DNA from: an uncultured Muribaculaceae bacterium
Lineage (GTDB): Bacteria > Bacteroidota > Bacteroidia > Bacteroidales > Muribaculaceae
Assembly (NCBI GenBank): GCA_910587235.1
Contig: CAJUKD010000038.1
Span: 1-19,940, forward strand
Direction: 5' to 3'
DNA length: 19,940 nt
Shown: piece by piece, positions 8,501-15,466 of the stretch
Numbering within the stretch: position 1 is the first letter of the stretch
How the letters are laid out: every line of letters begins with the position of its first letter
Position numbers and translations under genes: made by a program
Notes under the pieces: model-generated
What the model was told of the DNA's origin: nothing
The model's input: the letters and a program-made list of their open reading frames with translations, nothing else
Databases searched by the model: none

Positions 8501-9307
8501 GGTATAATAAGGGTGAACTCAAATAAAATTTTACCAAAATATTTATATAATGTCCTGAATGGGACTGATTTTCGAGATATAATTCGTATTGAAAGTACTG
8601 GAAGTAATATTAATAACCTATCATCATCAATAGGTCGTGTCAAAATACCAGTGCCAAAGATGTCACTTCAGGAAAAAATCGTTTTGGAAATTAACTCAAT
8701 AGAAAAAACAGAACAGATAGCGCAGGAAAAAATTGAAAAAAAACGTGCTGAAATAAACCGTTTATTTGTTAATGCACAGACTCAAGCCAAGAATGCTTAC
8801 AGGTTATCAGATAGTCGCCTGTTTTCACTAAAGATAGGGCAGCGTGTGCTTTCTTCAGAATTATTGATAACGGGTGATATTCCTGTTATAAGTGCAAATG
8901 TATTTGAACCTTTTGGTTATACGGATAAATTGTTATTGACAGATTTTGAAATACCAAGTATTTTATGGGGTATAGATGGTGATTGGATGGTAAATTATAT
9001 ATCAAAGCATCACCCTTTCTATCCGACGGATCATTGTGGTGTTTTAAGGGTTTTAAGTGATGAAATTTCGCCTAAGTATTTGTCTTTAGCTATAGAAAAA
9101 GCCGGTTTGGCTCAAGGCTTTAATCGAAGTTTCAGGGCTTCAATTGATAGGGTTGAGGGTCTTTCTATTTTGTTGCCTGATTATCATATTCAGAAAGAAG
9201 TTGCAGATAAAATGGAAACGCTTGAAAACGAAGTCCTATCGCTGAAGAATATCATATCAAATTCTTATGAACTGAAACAAAAAGTTCTTGATAAATATTT
9301 ATTATAA
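5573..9307 (+). CDS. Single-chain restriction-modification-specificity enzyme (Type IIG-like, HsdM core with two HsdS-type TRDs)
   Basis: This 1244-residue protein combines all restriction-modification functions. An N-terminal PD-(D/E)xK-type nuclease is suggested by KYADICVNRGDG (98-109) and IIECKTYG (114-121), giving D101, E116 and K118. An N6-adenine methylase core follows: VGQYFTP (399-405, typical of HsdM), SAM motif I DYAAGSGHF (439-447) and motif IV SNPPY (555-559). The C-terminal part holds two HsdS-like target recognition domains (about 880-1035 and 1075-1205), each ending in a helical segment (about 1036-1066 and 1205-1240), with GRVKIPVPKMSLQEK (1021-1035) as the usual TRD exit. 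No helicase motifs are seen, so it is not a Type I HsdR fusion. Two TRDs imply a two-part recognition site. Codon use is strongly AT-rich, unlike every neighbour, which indicates horizontal acquisition. Frame and motifs look intact. Confidence 0.88.
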   Translation: MDIKAFIVELGFLPKDGTNGIYRKIYADHGDYAIEVDFTRKRIDYGNDVKYDNTSTQNFSRNENFVVLECVDRLLKKGYKPCNIVLEKSWSAGHGVSKYADICVNRGDGTTYMIIECKTYGDKFNRELANIKKKGGQLFTYFQMDGCVADVIMLYASELKKGLIVYANEIIKIEDSYRGGKAEDIYEKWNKLTKNNGVFDKWAQIYNFQSKALTKEQLKEITAEDSSFIFNRFQEILRHNVVSDKSNAFNKIFTLFLCKVYDETRTNKGEELKFQWLEGRDNHVDFQLRLTGLYRKGMSLFLQRTVSDFDDEDFERRCATINDETKRYLRKEINKLRLEKNNEFAIKEVYDSESFYENAKVVKEVVELLQGYRIRYNTRQQYLSDFFELLLTTGLKQEVGQYFTPVPIALFIIKSLPLDDIVHEKLHDKDGKILPYMIDYAAGSGHFITEYMHEVQNILSVCDESIYIDETKTEIEVWKKDHFKWAIDYVYGIEKDYRLVKVGKVGCYLHGDGLANVILSDGLANFQSCNDYKGLLHKPRNDGQRDNQKFDIVLSNPPYSVPSFRQTTRDYYTEQDFELYDCLTDNSKEIECLFVERTKHLLKDGGVAGIILPNTILSNTGIYTKTREIILKYFDIIAIAEFGDGTFMATNTDTVALFLRRRNNYLFENIKEALNKYMLTLNDMTICGIETPVAKYVSHVWKGIGYEDYLSLLRRNPNDRVVYNDIYKEYKSKVSAKTDFDFWDSVLTIEAEKILYFILSYKQQVAIVKSGNKKTEKRFLGYEFSTRRGKEGIHAVQRGKEIDECTSLYDVNQYDNPDKASSYIYKAFKGDYDFVISESMKDHVSRMNLIDMISFDRATFDKSISTTPKKKIKLKQGIMQDSIENYADIIRGVTYSKSDQIYDVSDNIVLTADNITLSGQLEINKKIYLRNDFPVDLEKLLKKDDCFICFSSGSKEHVGKIAYIENDTSYMAGGFMGIIRVNSNKILPKYLYNVLNGTDFRDIIRIESTGSNINNLSSSIGRVKIPVPKMSLQEKIVLEINSIEKTEQIAQEKIEKKRAEINRLFVNAQTQAKNAYRLSDSRLFSLKIGQRVLSSELLITGDIPVISANVFEPFGYTDKLLLTDFEIPSILWGIDGDWMVNYISKHHPFYPTDHCGVLRVLSDEISPKYLSLAIEKAGLAQGFNRSFRASIDRVEGLSILLPDYHIQKEVADKMETLENEVLSLKNIISNSYELKQKVLDKYLL

Positions 9308-9315
9308 ATACATCT

Positions 9316-10368
9316 ATGGTTGATACAGTTGGTATTGAAAAGAAAACTATACTTATTGTCGGGGCCGGAGGTTTTATCGGTGGTTTCATAGCTTCGGAGG
9401 CTTTGCGCCGAGGATTCGCCACGTGGGCCGGCGTGCGTTCATCGACGTCGCGCCGCTATCTGTCGGATCCGGCCATACATATCGTGGATTTCGACTACGA
9501 CGATACGGAGGCTCTGGAACGACAGCTCCGCGAGGCGGCTCCGGACGGGCGCGCATGGGATTATATAATCTATAATCTCGGAGCTACAAAGTGCGCCAAT
9601 TTTGCCGATTTCAACCGCATAAACTATCAGTACCTGCGTAATTTCACTACAGCCCTGATGTCGGCCGGACTGCTCCCTTCCCGTTTTCTGTACATGAGTT
9701 CGCTCAGCGCACTTGGTCCGGGTGACGAGAAGAATTACACCCCCATGGATTCGACTGTAATCCCTTCGCCGAACACTCGCTACGGGCTGTCGAAAATCAA
9801 GGCTGAAACGCATCTTGAAACGCTTCGGGATTTTCCATGGACGATATTCCGCCCGACCGGTGTCTACGGCCCGCACGAGCGCGACTACCTGATGATGATC
9901 AAGAGCATCGACTCTGGTTTCGATTTCGGTGTGGGTTACCGCCGCCAGATGCTGACATTCATCTATGTAGATGATCTTGTAGAGGCCATGTTCAAGGCTC
10001 TGGATGCTCCTGCGACATTGCACCGCAAATATATAATCAGCGAGGACAAGGCCTACTCGCAGAAGGAGTTCCGCAAAATTGTGGCGAGGCGCCTGGGCAA
10101 GCGTTTTGTCGTGCCTGTCAAGCTGCCCATGTGGATGGTGTATGTTGCATCGACGGTGGCTGAAAAGGCCGCGGCGCTACAGATGAAAGCATCGACTCTC
10201 AACCGCGATAAGTTCAAGATAATGCGTCAGCGCAACTGGAACTGCTCCATAGCCGACGCACGCCGTGACTTCGGTTTTGAACCGCGTTTTTCGCTTGAGC
10301 GGGGCATAGACATCACCGTGTCGGCCTATCTCGACGAGAAACGCAAGCGCAAGGAGGACGGCGTATGA
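9316..10368 (+). CDS. NAD-dependent epimerase/dehydratase family protein (extended SDR)
   Basis: This is a 350-residue extended short-chain dehydrogenase. The Rossmann dinucleotide loop is VGAGGFIGG (15-23), the serine region is YMSSLSALGP (126-135), and the catalytic pair is Y156/K160 in NTRYGLSK. FRPTGVYGP (178-186) follows the active site. Such proteins act on nucleotide-sugars or on sterol/isoprenoid-like alcohols; the substrate is unknown. The stop overlaps the next ORF by ATGA. The first 14 or so codons (to about 9357) use AT-rich codons like the R-M-S gene 8 bases upstream, then change abruptly to the GC-rich style, so the 5' end may have been re-made at the insertion junction. No separate promoter is seen; transcription may come through the upstream gene. 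Confidence 0.88.
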   Translation: MVDTVGIEKKTILIVGAGGFIGGFIASEALRRGFATWAGVRSSTSRRYLSDPAIHIVDFDYDDTEALERQLREAAPDGRAWDYIIYNLGATKCANFADFNRINYQYLRNFTTALMSAGLLPSRFLYMSSLSALGPGDEKNYTPMDSTVIPSPNTRYGLSKIKAETHLETLRDFPWTIFRPTGVYGPHERDYLMMIKSIDSGFDFGVGYRRQMLTFIYVDDLVEAMFKALDAPATLHRKYIISEDKAYSQKEFRKIVARRLGKRFVVPVKLPMWMVYVASTVAEKAAALQMKASTLNRDKFKIMRQRNWNCSIADARRDFGFEPRFSLERGIDITVSAYLDEKRKRKEDGV

Positions 10369-10643
10369 GCACAGTGCCCGAACCACGCCGCCCGCTGCCG
10401 TGGTGGATGAAAACGCTTGTCATCGCGGCTATGCTTCCGCTTGTGCTTCTGCCGCAGCTTATCGCTGCCTGTCCGCCGTCCGCGCCGGAGATGACTTTTC
10501 TGCGCTTCTATCCCGTCTATGTCCTTGCCGCCGGCATCTGCGCCTGGCTTAGCTACGGGCGGCGTCCCGAAGTGACCTGGATAATATTGGCGCTTCTTAT
10601 ACTGACGCATGCGGCCATGTGGCTGCTTGTCAATCCTCTGTGA
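10365..10643 (+). CDS. Small membrane protein, three predicted helices, unknown
   Basis: This 92-residue protein overlaps the epimerase stop by four bases (ATGA), strong evidence that it is translated. Three hydrophobic segments are visible: about 17-36 (LVIAAMLPLVLLPQLIAAC), 48-63 (YPVYVLAAGICAWLSY) and 71-90 (TWIILALLILTHAAMWLLV), with a Pro/Arg-rich cytoplasmic-looking start. I do not recognise a family. It sits between a dehydrogenase and an O-methyltransferase, so it could anchor or support an envelope-linked modification pathway, but that is inference. Confidence 0.75.
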   Translation: MSTVPEPRRPLPWWMKTLVIAAMLPLVLLPQLIAACPPSAPEMTFLRFYPVYVLAAGICAWLSYGRRPEVTWIILALLILTHAAMWLLVNPL

Positions 10644-10647
10644 TATT

Positions 10648-11298
10648 ATGGAAATAGACGAATACATATCATCGCATATCGATGCCGAACCGCCTGAACT
10701 GCATAGGCTCTGGCGCCGCACTCAGCTCACCCGCCTCTATCCGCGCATGTGCTCGGGTCATGCGCAGGGACGTCTGCTTGCCATGCTGACACGCATGATA
10801 CGCCCGCGGCGTATACTTGAGTTAGGTACTTTCACCGGTTATTCGGCGCTGTGTTTCGCCGAGGCTATGCCCGACGGCGCCAGACTCCATACGGTGGAAA
10901 TCAACGACGAGTATGCCGATGATCTGCGGGAGCTTTTCGCCTCTTCGCCACGCGGAGCCGACATTGTGCTGCACATAGGCGACGCCGAGGACGTTGTGCC
11001 GGCGCTTGCTTCGGAAGGACCGTTCGACCTTGTGTTCATCGATGCCAACAAGCGTCGCTATGCCGCGTGCTACCGGGCTGTTCTGCCGCTGACCGCACCC
11101 GGCGGATACATAATAGCCGACAATACGCTTTGGGGGGAGAAAGTGACCGACGACGCACATGCCCACGACGCCCAGACTCTCGGAATCAGAGAGTTCAACG
11201 ACCTTGTAGCCGCTGACACGACTGTGGAGAAAGTGATAATTCCACTGCGCGACGGCATGACAATAATACGAAAGAAAACAGAACAGGAACTGTTATGA
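10648..11298 (+). CDS. Class I SAM-dependent O-methyltransferase (CCoAOMT/COMT-like)
   Basis: I use the ATG at 10648 (MEIDEY, 216 residues). The open frame extends upstream to 10609 but that part overlaps the membrane-protein gene and adds unrelated residues. The SAM-binding motif is ILELGTFTGYSALCFAEAMP (56-75), with the acidic ribose-binding strand end at VEIND (83-87). Divalent-metal ligands fit the cation-dependent O-methyltransferase pattern: D132 in FIDANK and D158-N159 in ADN. The length is typical for bacterial members, which methylate catechol-like hydroxyls; the substrate here is unknown. Four bases separate it from the previous stop, and its own stop overlaps the next start by ATGA. 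Confidence 0.92.
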   Translation: MEIDEYISSHIDAEPPELHRLWRRTQLTRLYPRMCSGHAQGRLLAMLTRMIRPRRILELGTFTGYSALCFAEAMPDGARLHTVEINDEYADDLRELFASSPRGADIVLHIGDAEDVVPALASEGPFDLVFIDANKRRYAACYRAVLPLTAPGGYIIADNTLWGEKVTDDAHAHDAQTLGIREFNDLVAADTTVEKVIIPLRDGMTIIRKKTEQELL

Positions 11299-12305
11299 AG
11301 CGATTATTAATACTGCTTGCAACGTTTGCCGCTTCTTTTGTCGCCTTGCTTGCCGCGGGCTGGGAGCCTGACGTTCTCGGCGAGGACTTCGAAATGCGAA
11401 GTTTCGACCAGGGCACGGACTATGGCGGTCCGGTGTGCTCCACTCTCGTGCGTCTGCGTGCCGATACGCTCGACAGCCGACGCCGAGGGGTACTGTATGT
11501 GCACGGCTTCAACGATTATTTTTTTCAGGCTGACATGGCGCGCCGTTTCGACCGCCACGGCTATGAGTTTTATGCCGTTGACCTGCGCCGCTACGGACGT
11601 TCGCTCAGGAAAGGCCGGAAAGCTTTCGAAGTACGGTCGTTCGACGAGTACACAGCCGATATCGACTCCGCTCTGGCTGTTATGCGAGTCGAAGGGGTGC
11701 GTGAAATCGTCCTTATGGGGCATTCCACGGGCGGACTGACGGCATCTTATTATCTGTCGCGTCATCCGCAGCCTGATATCCGTGCGCTTGTGCTCAACAG
11801 TCCTTTTCTGGACTGGAATCTCGGCCGGATGGAGTGTATGGTGCCTCTGGTAAGTTTCATCGGTTCATTCTGGCCTTCGTTGCGTGTGCCTCAGGGCATG
11901 TCGCAGGCATACGCCGAGAGCTTGCTGAAAGATTACCACGGCGAATGGGAATATGATACGGACTGGAAGTTCATGCGCTCGCCCGATGTCGACGCCGGAT
12001 GGGTGCGTGCCGTAGACCGTGCGCAGCGGGCCTTGCGCGACGGCCATGCCGACATAAAGGTGCCTATACTGCTGATGTATTCGGCCCGAAGTACCGGCGG
12101 CGATACCTGGAACGAGGATTTCAACGACGCCGACGCCGTGCTTGATCCTGCCGACATACGTCGCTATGGCGCCGGCCTGGGACCGCACGTCACGGCAGTG
12201 CGTGTCGACGGCGGTCTGCACGACCTCGTCCTTTCCCGTTCCGGTGTCCGCGAGCCGCTTTACCGCTACATCTTCGCCTGGCTCGCCCGCAAATTGAATG
12301 ATTAG
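11295..12305 (+). CDS. Alpha/beta hydrolase (serine hydrolase, lysophospholipase-like), probably exported or membrane-anchored
   Basis: This 336-residue protein starts with a basic-hydrophobic segment MKRLLILLATFAASFVALLA, which looks like a signal peptide or anchor. The oxyanion region is YVHGFND (68-74). The nucleophile elbow is GHSTGG (142-147) with Ser144. A late His (H309 in GGLHDLVLS) completes the expected triad, with an Asp probably in the NDADAVLDPAD region. The layout matches the serine aminopeptidase S33/monoglyceride-lipase-like branch, which cleaves acyl esters. It is the last gene of the overlapping run with the epimerase and methyltransferase, and is followed by the rbfA promoter. 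Confidence 0.88.
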   Translation: MKRLLILLATFAASFVALLAAGWEPDVLGEDFEMRSFDQGTDYGGPVCSTLVRLRADTLDSRRRGVLYVHGFNDYFFQADMARRFDRHGYEFYAVDLRRYGRSLRKGRKAFEVRSFDEYTADIDSALAVMRVEGVREIVLMGHSTGGLTASYYLSRHPQPDIRALVLNSPFLDWNLGRMECMVPLVSFIGSFWPSLRVPQGMSQAYAESLLKDYHGEWEYDTDWKFMRSPDVDAGWVRAVDRAQRALRDGHADIKVPILLMYSARSTGGDTWNEDFNDADAVLDPADIRRYGAGLGPHVTAVRVDGGLHDLVLSRSGVREPLYRYIFAWLARKLND

Positions 12306-12325
12306 GAAAAATTTCATTAACTTTG
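12294..12325 (+). promoter_or_regulatory. Promoter for rbfA and the LolC/E-type permease
   Basis: TTG (12294-12296, inside the last codons of the hydrolase gene), a 21-base spacer and TAACTTTG (12318-12325) match the Bacteroidetes consensus. The start near 12331 gives a leader of about 55 bases before the rbfA ATG at 12386. Confidence 0.65.
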
Positions 12326-12385
12326 CGGGATGTGGAATGTTTTAATGAATGTACAGACATATCCCGATAAAAAAAACATATAGTT

Positions 12386-12721
12386 ATGGAAACAACCCGT
12401 CAAGCCAAAATATCGCGTCTGCTGCAGAAGGAACTCAGCGAGATTTTCCGTCAGCAGACAGCCAAGACCCACGGAGTGCTGGTTTCGGTCAGCACCGTGC
12501 GTGTTTCTCCAGATCTTTCGATTGCCCGCGCCTATCTTTCCATCTTCCCCTCCGACAAGTCCGCCGAGATGATGGCTAACATCAACGCGCAGGCAAAAAC
12601 CATACGCTACGAGCTGGCGCAACGTGTGCGTTTTCAGCTCCGCAAGACTCCGGAACTGCAGTTCTATGTCGATGATTCGCTCGATTATATAGAAAATATC
12701 GACCATCTGCTTGAAAAGTAG
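12386..12721 (+). CDS. rbfA: Ribosome-binding factor A
   Basis: This 111-residue protein matches RbfA in length and pattern. It starts with TTRQAKISRLLQKELSEIF (family pattern R-x-x-x-x-x-x-L-x-x-E-L). The central strand set includes GVLVSVSTVRVSPDLSIARAYLSIF (30-54), with the usual KH-fold layout. It ends RKTPELQFYVDDSLDYIENIDHLL, matching the typical R-x-P-x-L-x-F-x-x-D-x-S/T signature. RbfA binds the 30S subunit during late 16S rRNA maturation and is needed for cold growth in other bacteria. A promoter precedes it; the LolC/E-type gene follows after 39 bases, an arrangement I know from other Bacteroidetes. Confidence 0.95.
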   Translation: METTRQAKISRLLQKELSEIFRQQTAKTHGVLVSVSTVRVSPDLSIARAYLSIFPSDKSAEMMANINAQAKTIRYELAQRVRFQLRKTPELQFYVDDSLDYIENIDHLLEK

Positions 12722-12760
12722 GCTTGCCGTTCCGCAAGTCTGCTTTTGTTGCCACGCATT

Positions 12761-14029
12761 ATGCTCGCTCTAAAAATAGCGTTGCGATATCTGCGCGCGC
12801 GGAAGTCGCACAACGCCGTCAACATCATATCCGTTATCTCTGTCGCCGGAGTGGCTGTCGCCACAATGGCGATAGTGGTTGTGCTGTCGGTTTTCAACGG
12901 TTTTACGGATCTTGCCCAGTCGCATCTGTCAAGAATCGATCCGGAGCTGAAACTGGAAGCTGTCGATGGAAAGGTGTTTTCCGGCGCCGACAGCCTTGCA
13001 AAGCGCCTGACGGCACTCCCGGCTCTTGCCGCGGCATCGCCTGTGATTCGCGAACGAGGGCTGTTGCTTTCTGAAAGCGCGCAGATGCCTGTGGTTTTCC
13101 AGGGAGTCGATTTTGCGGCCTTTGACAGCGTGACAGCCATTACCGATCTTATTATCGATGGAGGATTGATTGCCGGAGCCGATGGCGACGGGCTGTTCCA
13201 CGGTGTACCTACAGCGCTTGCCGCTGTCGGGCCTGCTGTCAGGCTTCAGCTTCATCCGTCGCTTGACAGTGGAGCCACTCTTTATGTGCCGCGGCGCATC
13301 GGACGCATCAATCCGGCCAATCCTGCGGCTTCCTATAAGGGTACTTCCCTTGCCGTGACAGGTATATTCCGTGTCGACCAGCCGGAGTATGACGCCGATT
13401 TCATTATCATACCGCTTGAAGAGGCAAGGCGTCTGCTTGATTACTCCGACGGCGAGGCTTCGGCCATAGACATTCGTACGGCTCCCGGTGCCGATATTGC
13501 TTCGGCGGTGCGTGCGGTTGTCGCCGAAGCTGAGGCCGCAGGCCTGCCACGCGGATCGTTTGCCGTGCGCACGCTTATGGAACAACAGTCTGAGTCGTTC
13601 CGCATGATTTCCGTCGAGAAGTGGGTGACTTTCCTGATGCTTGTATTCATATTGCTGATAGCATCGTTCAATGTCGTGTCGACGCTTTCGCTGCTTGTCA
13701 TCGAAAAGCGCGACAATATGGTAACCTTGCGCGCCCTTGGCGCCACGCGTGCCATGGCAAGCAGTGTGTTCATGTATGAAGGCTGGCTGATAACGGCTAT
13801 AGGCGGTCTGGCAGGCACAGCGCTTGGCGTGCTGCTTTCTCTTGTGCAGCAGCATTTCGGATTGATAAAACTTGCCGCCGATGCTTCGGCTCTTACAATC
13901 GACGTCTATCCTGTGCGGGTAAGTGCCTCCGATGTGGCGCTTGTACTGATGACCGTACTTGCCGTAGGGCTGCTTATAGCTCAGATAGCACGTTTTTTTG
14001 CAAAAAATATCGGAACTTCAAATCATTGA
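12761..14029 (+). CDS. LolC/LolE-type FtsX-family ABC permease (lipoprotein release)
   Basis: I start at the ATG at 12761 (MLALKIALRYLRAR, 422 residues); an in-frame TTG at 12746 would add five residues. The protein has the standard four-helix layout: one N-terminal helix (VISVAGVAVATMAIVVVLSVF), a long periplasmic domain of about 220 residues, and three C-terminal helices. The FtsX-domain signature is VEKWVTFLMLVFILLIASFN with VIEKRDNMVTLRALGAT. LolC/E complexes with the LolD ATPase extract lipoproteins from the inner membrane for transport to the outer membrane. No LolD gene is adjacent, as is common in this phylum. MacB-type roles are less likely given the N-terminal pattern. Confidence 0.88.
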   Translation: MLALKIALRYLRARKSHNAVNIISVISVAGVAVATMAIVVVLSVFNGFTDLAQSHLSRIDPELKLEAVDGKVFSGADSLAKRLTALPALAAASPVIRERGLLLSESAQMPVVFQGVDFAAFDSVTAITDLIIDGGLIAGADGDGLFHGVPTALAAVGPAVRLQLHPSLDSGATLYVPRRIGRINPANPAASYKGTSLAVTGIFRVDQPEYDADFIIIPLEEARRLLDYSDGEASAIDIRTAPGADIASAVRAVVAEAEAAGLPRGSFAVRTLMEQQSESFRMISVEKWVTFLMLVFILLIASFNVVSTLSLLVIEKRDNMVTLRALGATRAMASSVFMYEGWLITAIGGLAGTALGVLLSLVQQHFGLIKLAADASALTIDVYPVRVSASDVALVLMTVLAVGLLIAQIARFFAKNIGTSNH

Positions 14030-14035
14030 CAGCAA

Positions 14036-14818
14036 ATGCAGACTGTTCTTTTTCACCAGACAATATTCGGCCCCATCCATTCACGCCGTCTTGGCACATC
14101 GCTCGGCGTCAATCTGAGTCCCAACGACGGCAAAGTGTGCTCGTTCGACTGTCTTTACTGCGAGGCGGGCTATAATGCCCAGGGACCGGGCACTACCGGC
14201 TTGCCCGCCAGAGCCGAAGTCGGCCGCCTGCTTGAGGAGAAGCTTTCGGCTATGGCGGCGGCAGGCGACAGGCTCGACGTGATCACATTCTCCGGCAACG
14301 GCGAGCCGACACTGCATCCCGATTTCGAGGGTATTATCGATGACGTGGTGAAAATCCGCGACCGATATTTTCCGCATGTTAAAATAAGTGTGCTCTGCAA
14401 TTCCACTCGTTTGTCCGACGAAAGCGTCTGTCGTGCCTTGCGACGTGTCGACAACAATATCCTTAAGCTCGACAGTGCGGTAGAATCGACCATGCGCCTG
14501 CTTGACCGTCCTAATGATCCTGCTTTTACTGTCGATGCGCTTATCCCGCGGCTGGTCGCTTTCGGGGCTTCGGCAATAATACAGACAATGATTACGCGCG
14601 GAAGCCACGACGGGCATCGGATAGATAATTCCACCGATGCCGAGGTCGATGCGCTTATAGAGGCGTACCGTCGCATAAATCCCGCCAGCATAATGCTCTA
14701 TACTATCGACCGCCCGACGCCGGAGCGTTCGCTTCAGCGTGTGCCCCGCGAGCGTCTTGACGCCATCGCCGCCCGCATCAAGAAAGAAACCGGGATAAAA
14801 GTCTGTGTAGCCGGTTGA
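14036..14818 (+). CDS. Radical SAM protein of the COG0731 type
   Basis: This 260-residue protein begins with the group signature FGPIHSRRLGTSLGVNL (11-27) followed by the iron-sulfur cluster motif CSFDCLYC (C35, C39, C42; CxxxCxxC). FSGNGEPTLHPDF provides the GGE-like SAM-contacting strand. The C-terminal part includes MLYTIDRPTPERSL. It resembles small radical SAM enzymes that are distantly related to the wyosine enzyme TYW1; the substrate is unknown. It begins six bases after the permease stop, so it is probably the last gene of the rbfA run. I see no clear hairpin terminator in the 200 bases after it. Confidence 0.87.
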   Translation: MQTVLFHQTIFGPIHSRRLGTSLGVNLSPNDGKVCSFDCLYCEAGYNAQGPGTTGLPARAEVGRLLEEKLSAMAAAGDRLDVITFSGNGEPTLHPDFEGIIDDVVKIRDRYFPHVKISVLCNSTRLSDESVCRALRRVDNNILKLDSAVESTMRLLDRPNDPAFTVDALIPRLVAFGASAIIQTMITRGSHDGHRIDNSTDAEVDALIEAYRRINPASIMLYTIDRPTPERSLQRVPRERLDAIAARIKKETGIKVCVAG

Positions 14819-14899
14819 ACAAGAGTTCTTTGCAATTACTACTGTTGTTGTTGCTTATAAAGGGAATTGAACGGATGACAAAGATTTGTTGATATTGCG

Positions 14900-14926
14900 C
14901 CAAAAAATAATTGCAATTTTATTTGG
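14900..14926. promoter_or_regulatory. Imperfect palindrome over the -33 element (possible operator)
   Basis: Outer arms CCAAA (14900-14904) and TTTGG (14922-14926) and an inner perfect AATTGCAATT (14909-14918) form a near-symmetrical AT-rich dyad, off-centre by one base. It overlaps the TTTG of the following promoter, so a bound regulator would block it. The operator role is inference. Confidence 0.4.
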
Positions 14927-14953
14927 TGTTTTGCCAACTCGGTTTTATCTTTG
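14922..14953 (+). promoter_or_regulatory. Promoter for the two-gene unknown cassette
   Basis: TTTG (14922-14925), 20 bases and TATCTTTG (14946-14953) make an excellent Bacteroidetes promoter. The start near 14959 gives a leader of about 60 bases before the ATG at 15019. An imperfect palindrome overlaps the upstream element. Confidence 0.7.
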
Positions 14954-15018
14954 CATTGTGAAATAGAAATCACGATGTAAAGACTTTCTTTTTATACCTT
15001 AATTTCAATCTTGATAAT

Positions 15019-15456
15019 ATGAAACACAAAAAACTATCGACTCTTCGCCGCGAACGGGCTTTTATCGGAACATGCCTTAAGATTATCCTCAGATATGAGC
15101 GTAACGGACAATCGATTCCGCTGCAACGGGTTCTTGCGGAAGCTGTGGCGACAGCGCCTCCTTGCTACAATATAAGTATAGGGCGGGCGCTGGACGTATT
15201 CGGACGTGACGGTGCGCGGCTGGAAGAGATTGCCTCGTCGGAGCGTCCCGGACAGTGGCGCGACCTTGCCCGTCAGGTGCTTGATTCAATGCGCGGTCCC
15301 CGCAGGATGTCTTTTGGAAAGGCCTTGGTTTTCAATGCCGTCTACAATCGTCCGGATTCATATTACATGTCGGTTTCTCATGCGCGGACTTTGGTGCGGC
15401 CTTATGTGACGGTCGGGAGAAATGTGGTCTGCAAACCGGTGATTATCAATCAATAA
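15019..15456 (+). CDS. Unknown basic protein, first gene of a two-gene cassette
   Basis: This 145-residue soluble-looking protein has no signal or membrane segment. It starts MKHKKLSTLRRERAFIG and is rich in Arg/Lys throughout. A helical first half (FIGTCLKIILRYERNG, residues 15-30) is followed by YNISIGRALDVFGRDGARL and a C-terminal region YMSVSHARTLVRPYVTVG. I do not recognise the family. The basic N-terminus would suit nucleic-acid binding, but no helix-turn-helix is convincing. A strong promoter lies upstream and the next gene follows after 10 bases, so the two are co-expressed. Codon use is GC-rich like the host. Confidence 0.7.
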   Translation: MKHKKLSTLRRERAFIGTCLKIILRYERNGQSIPLQRVLAEAVATAPPCYNISIGRALDVFGRDGARLEEIASSERPGQWRDLARQVLDSMRGPRRMSFGKALVFNAVYNRPDSYYMSVSHARTLVRPYVTVGRNVVCKPVIINQ

Positions 15457-15466
15457 ATGGTATGTT

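Noticed and set aside
5573..9307. Complete Type I restriction system
   Set aside because: There is no helicase/translocase region and no separate HsdR, HsdM and HsdS genes; one chain carries nuclease, methylase and specificity parts.
12746..12760. TTG start for the LolC/E-type permease
   Set aside because: An ATG five codons later begins the usual N-terminal pattern of the family.
12929..13855. A 308-codon open frame opposite the LolC/E-type permease gene
   Set aside because: Residue composition is that of an antisense frame, and the plus-strand protein has clear family features.
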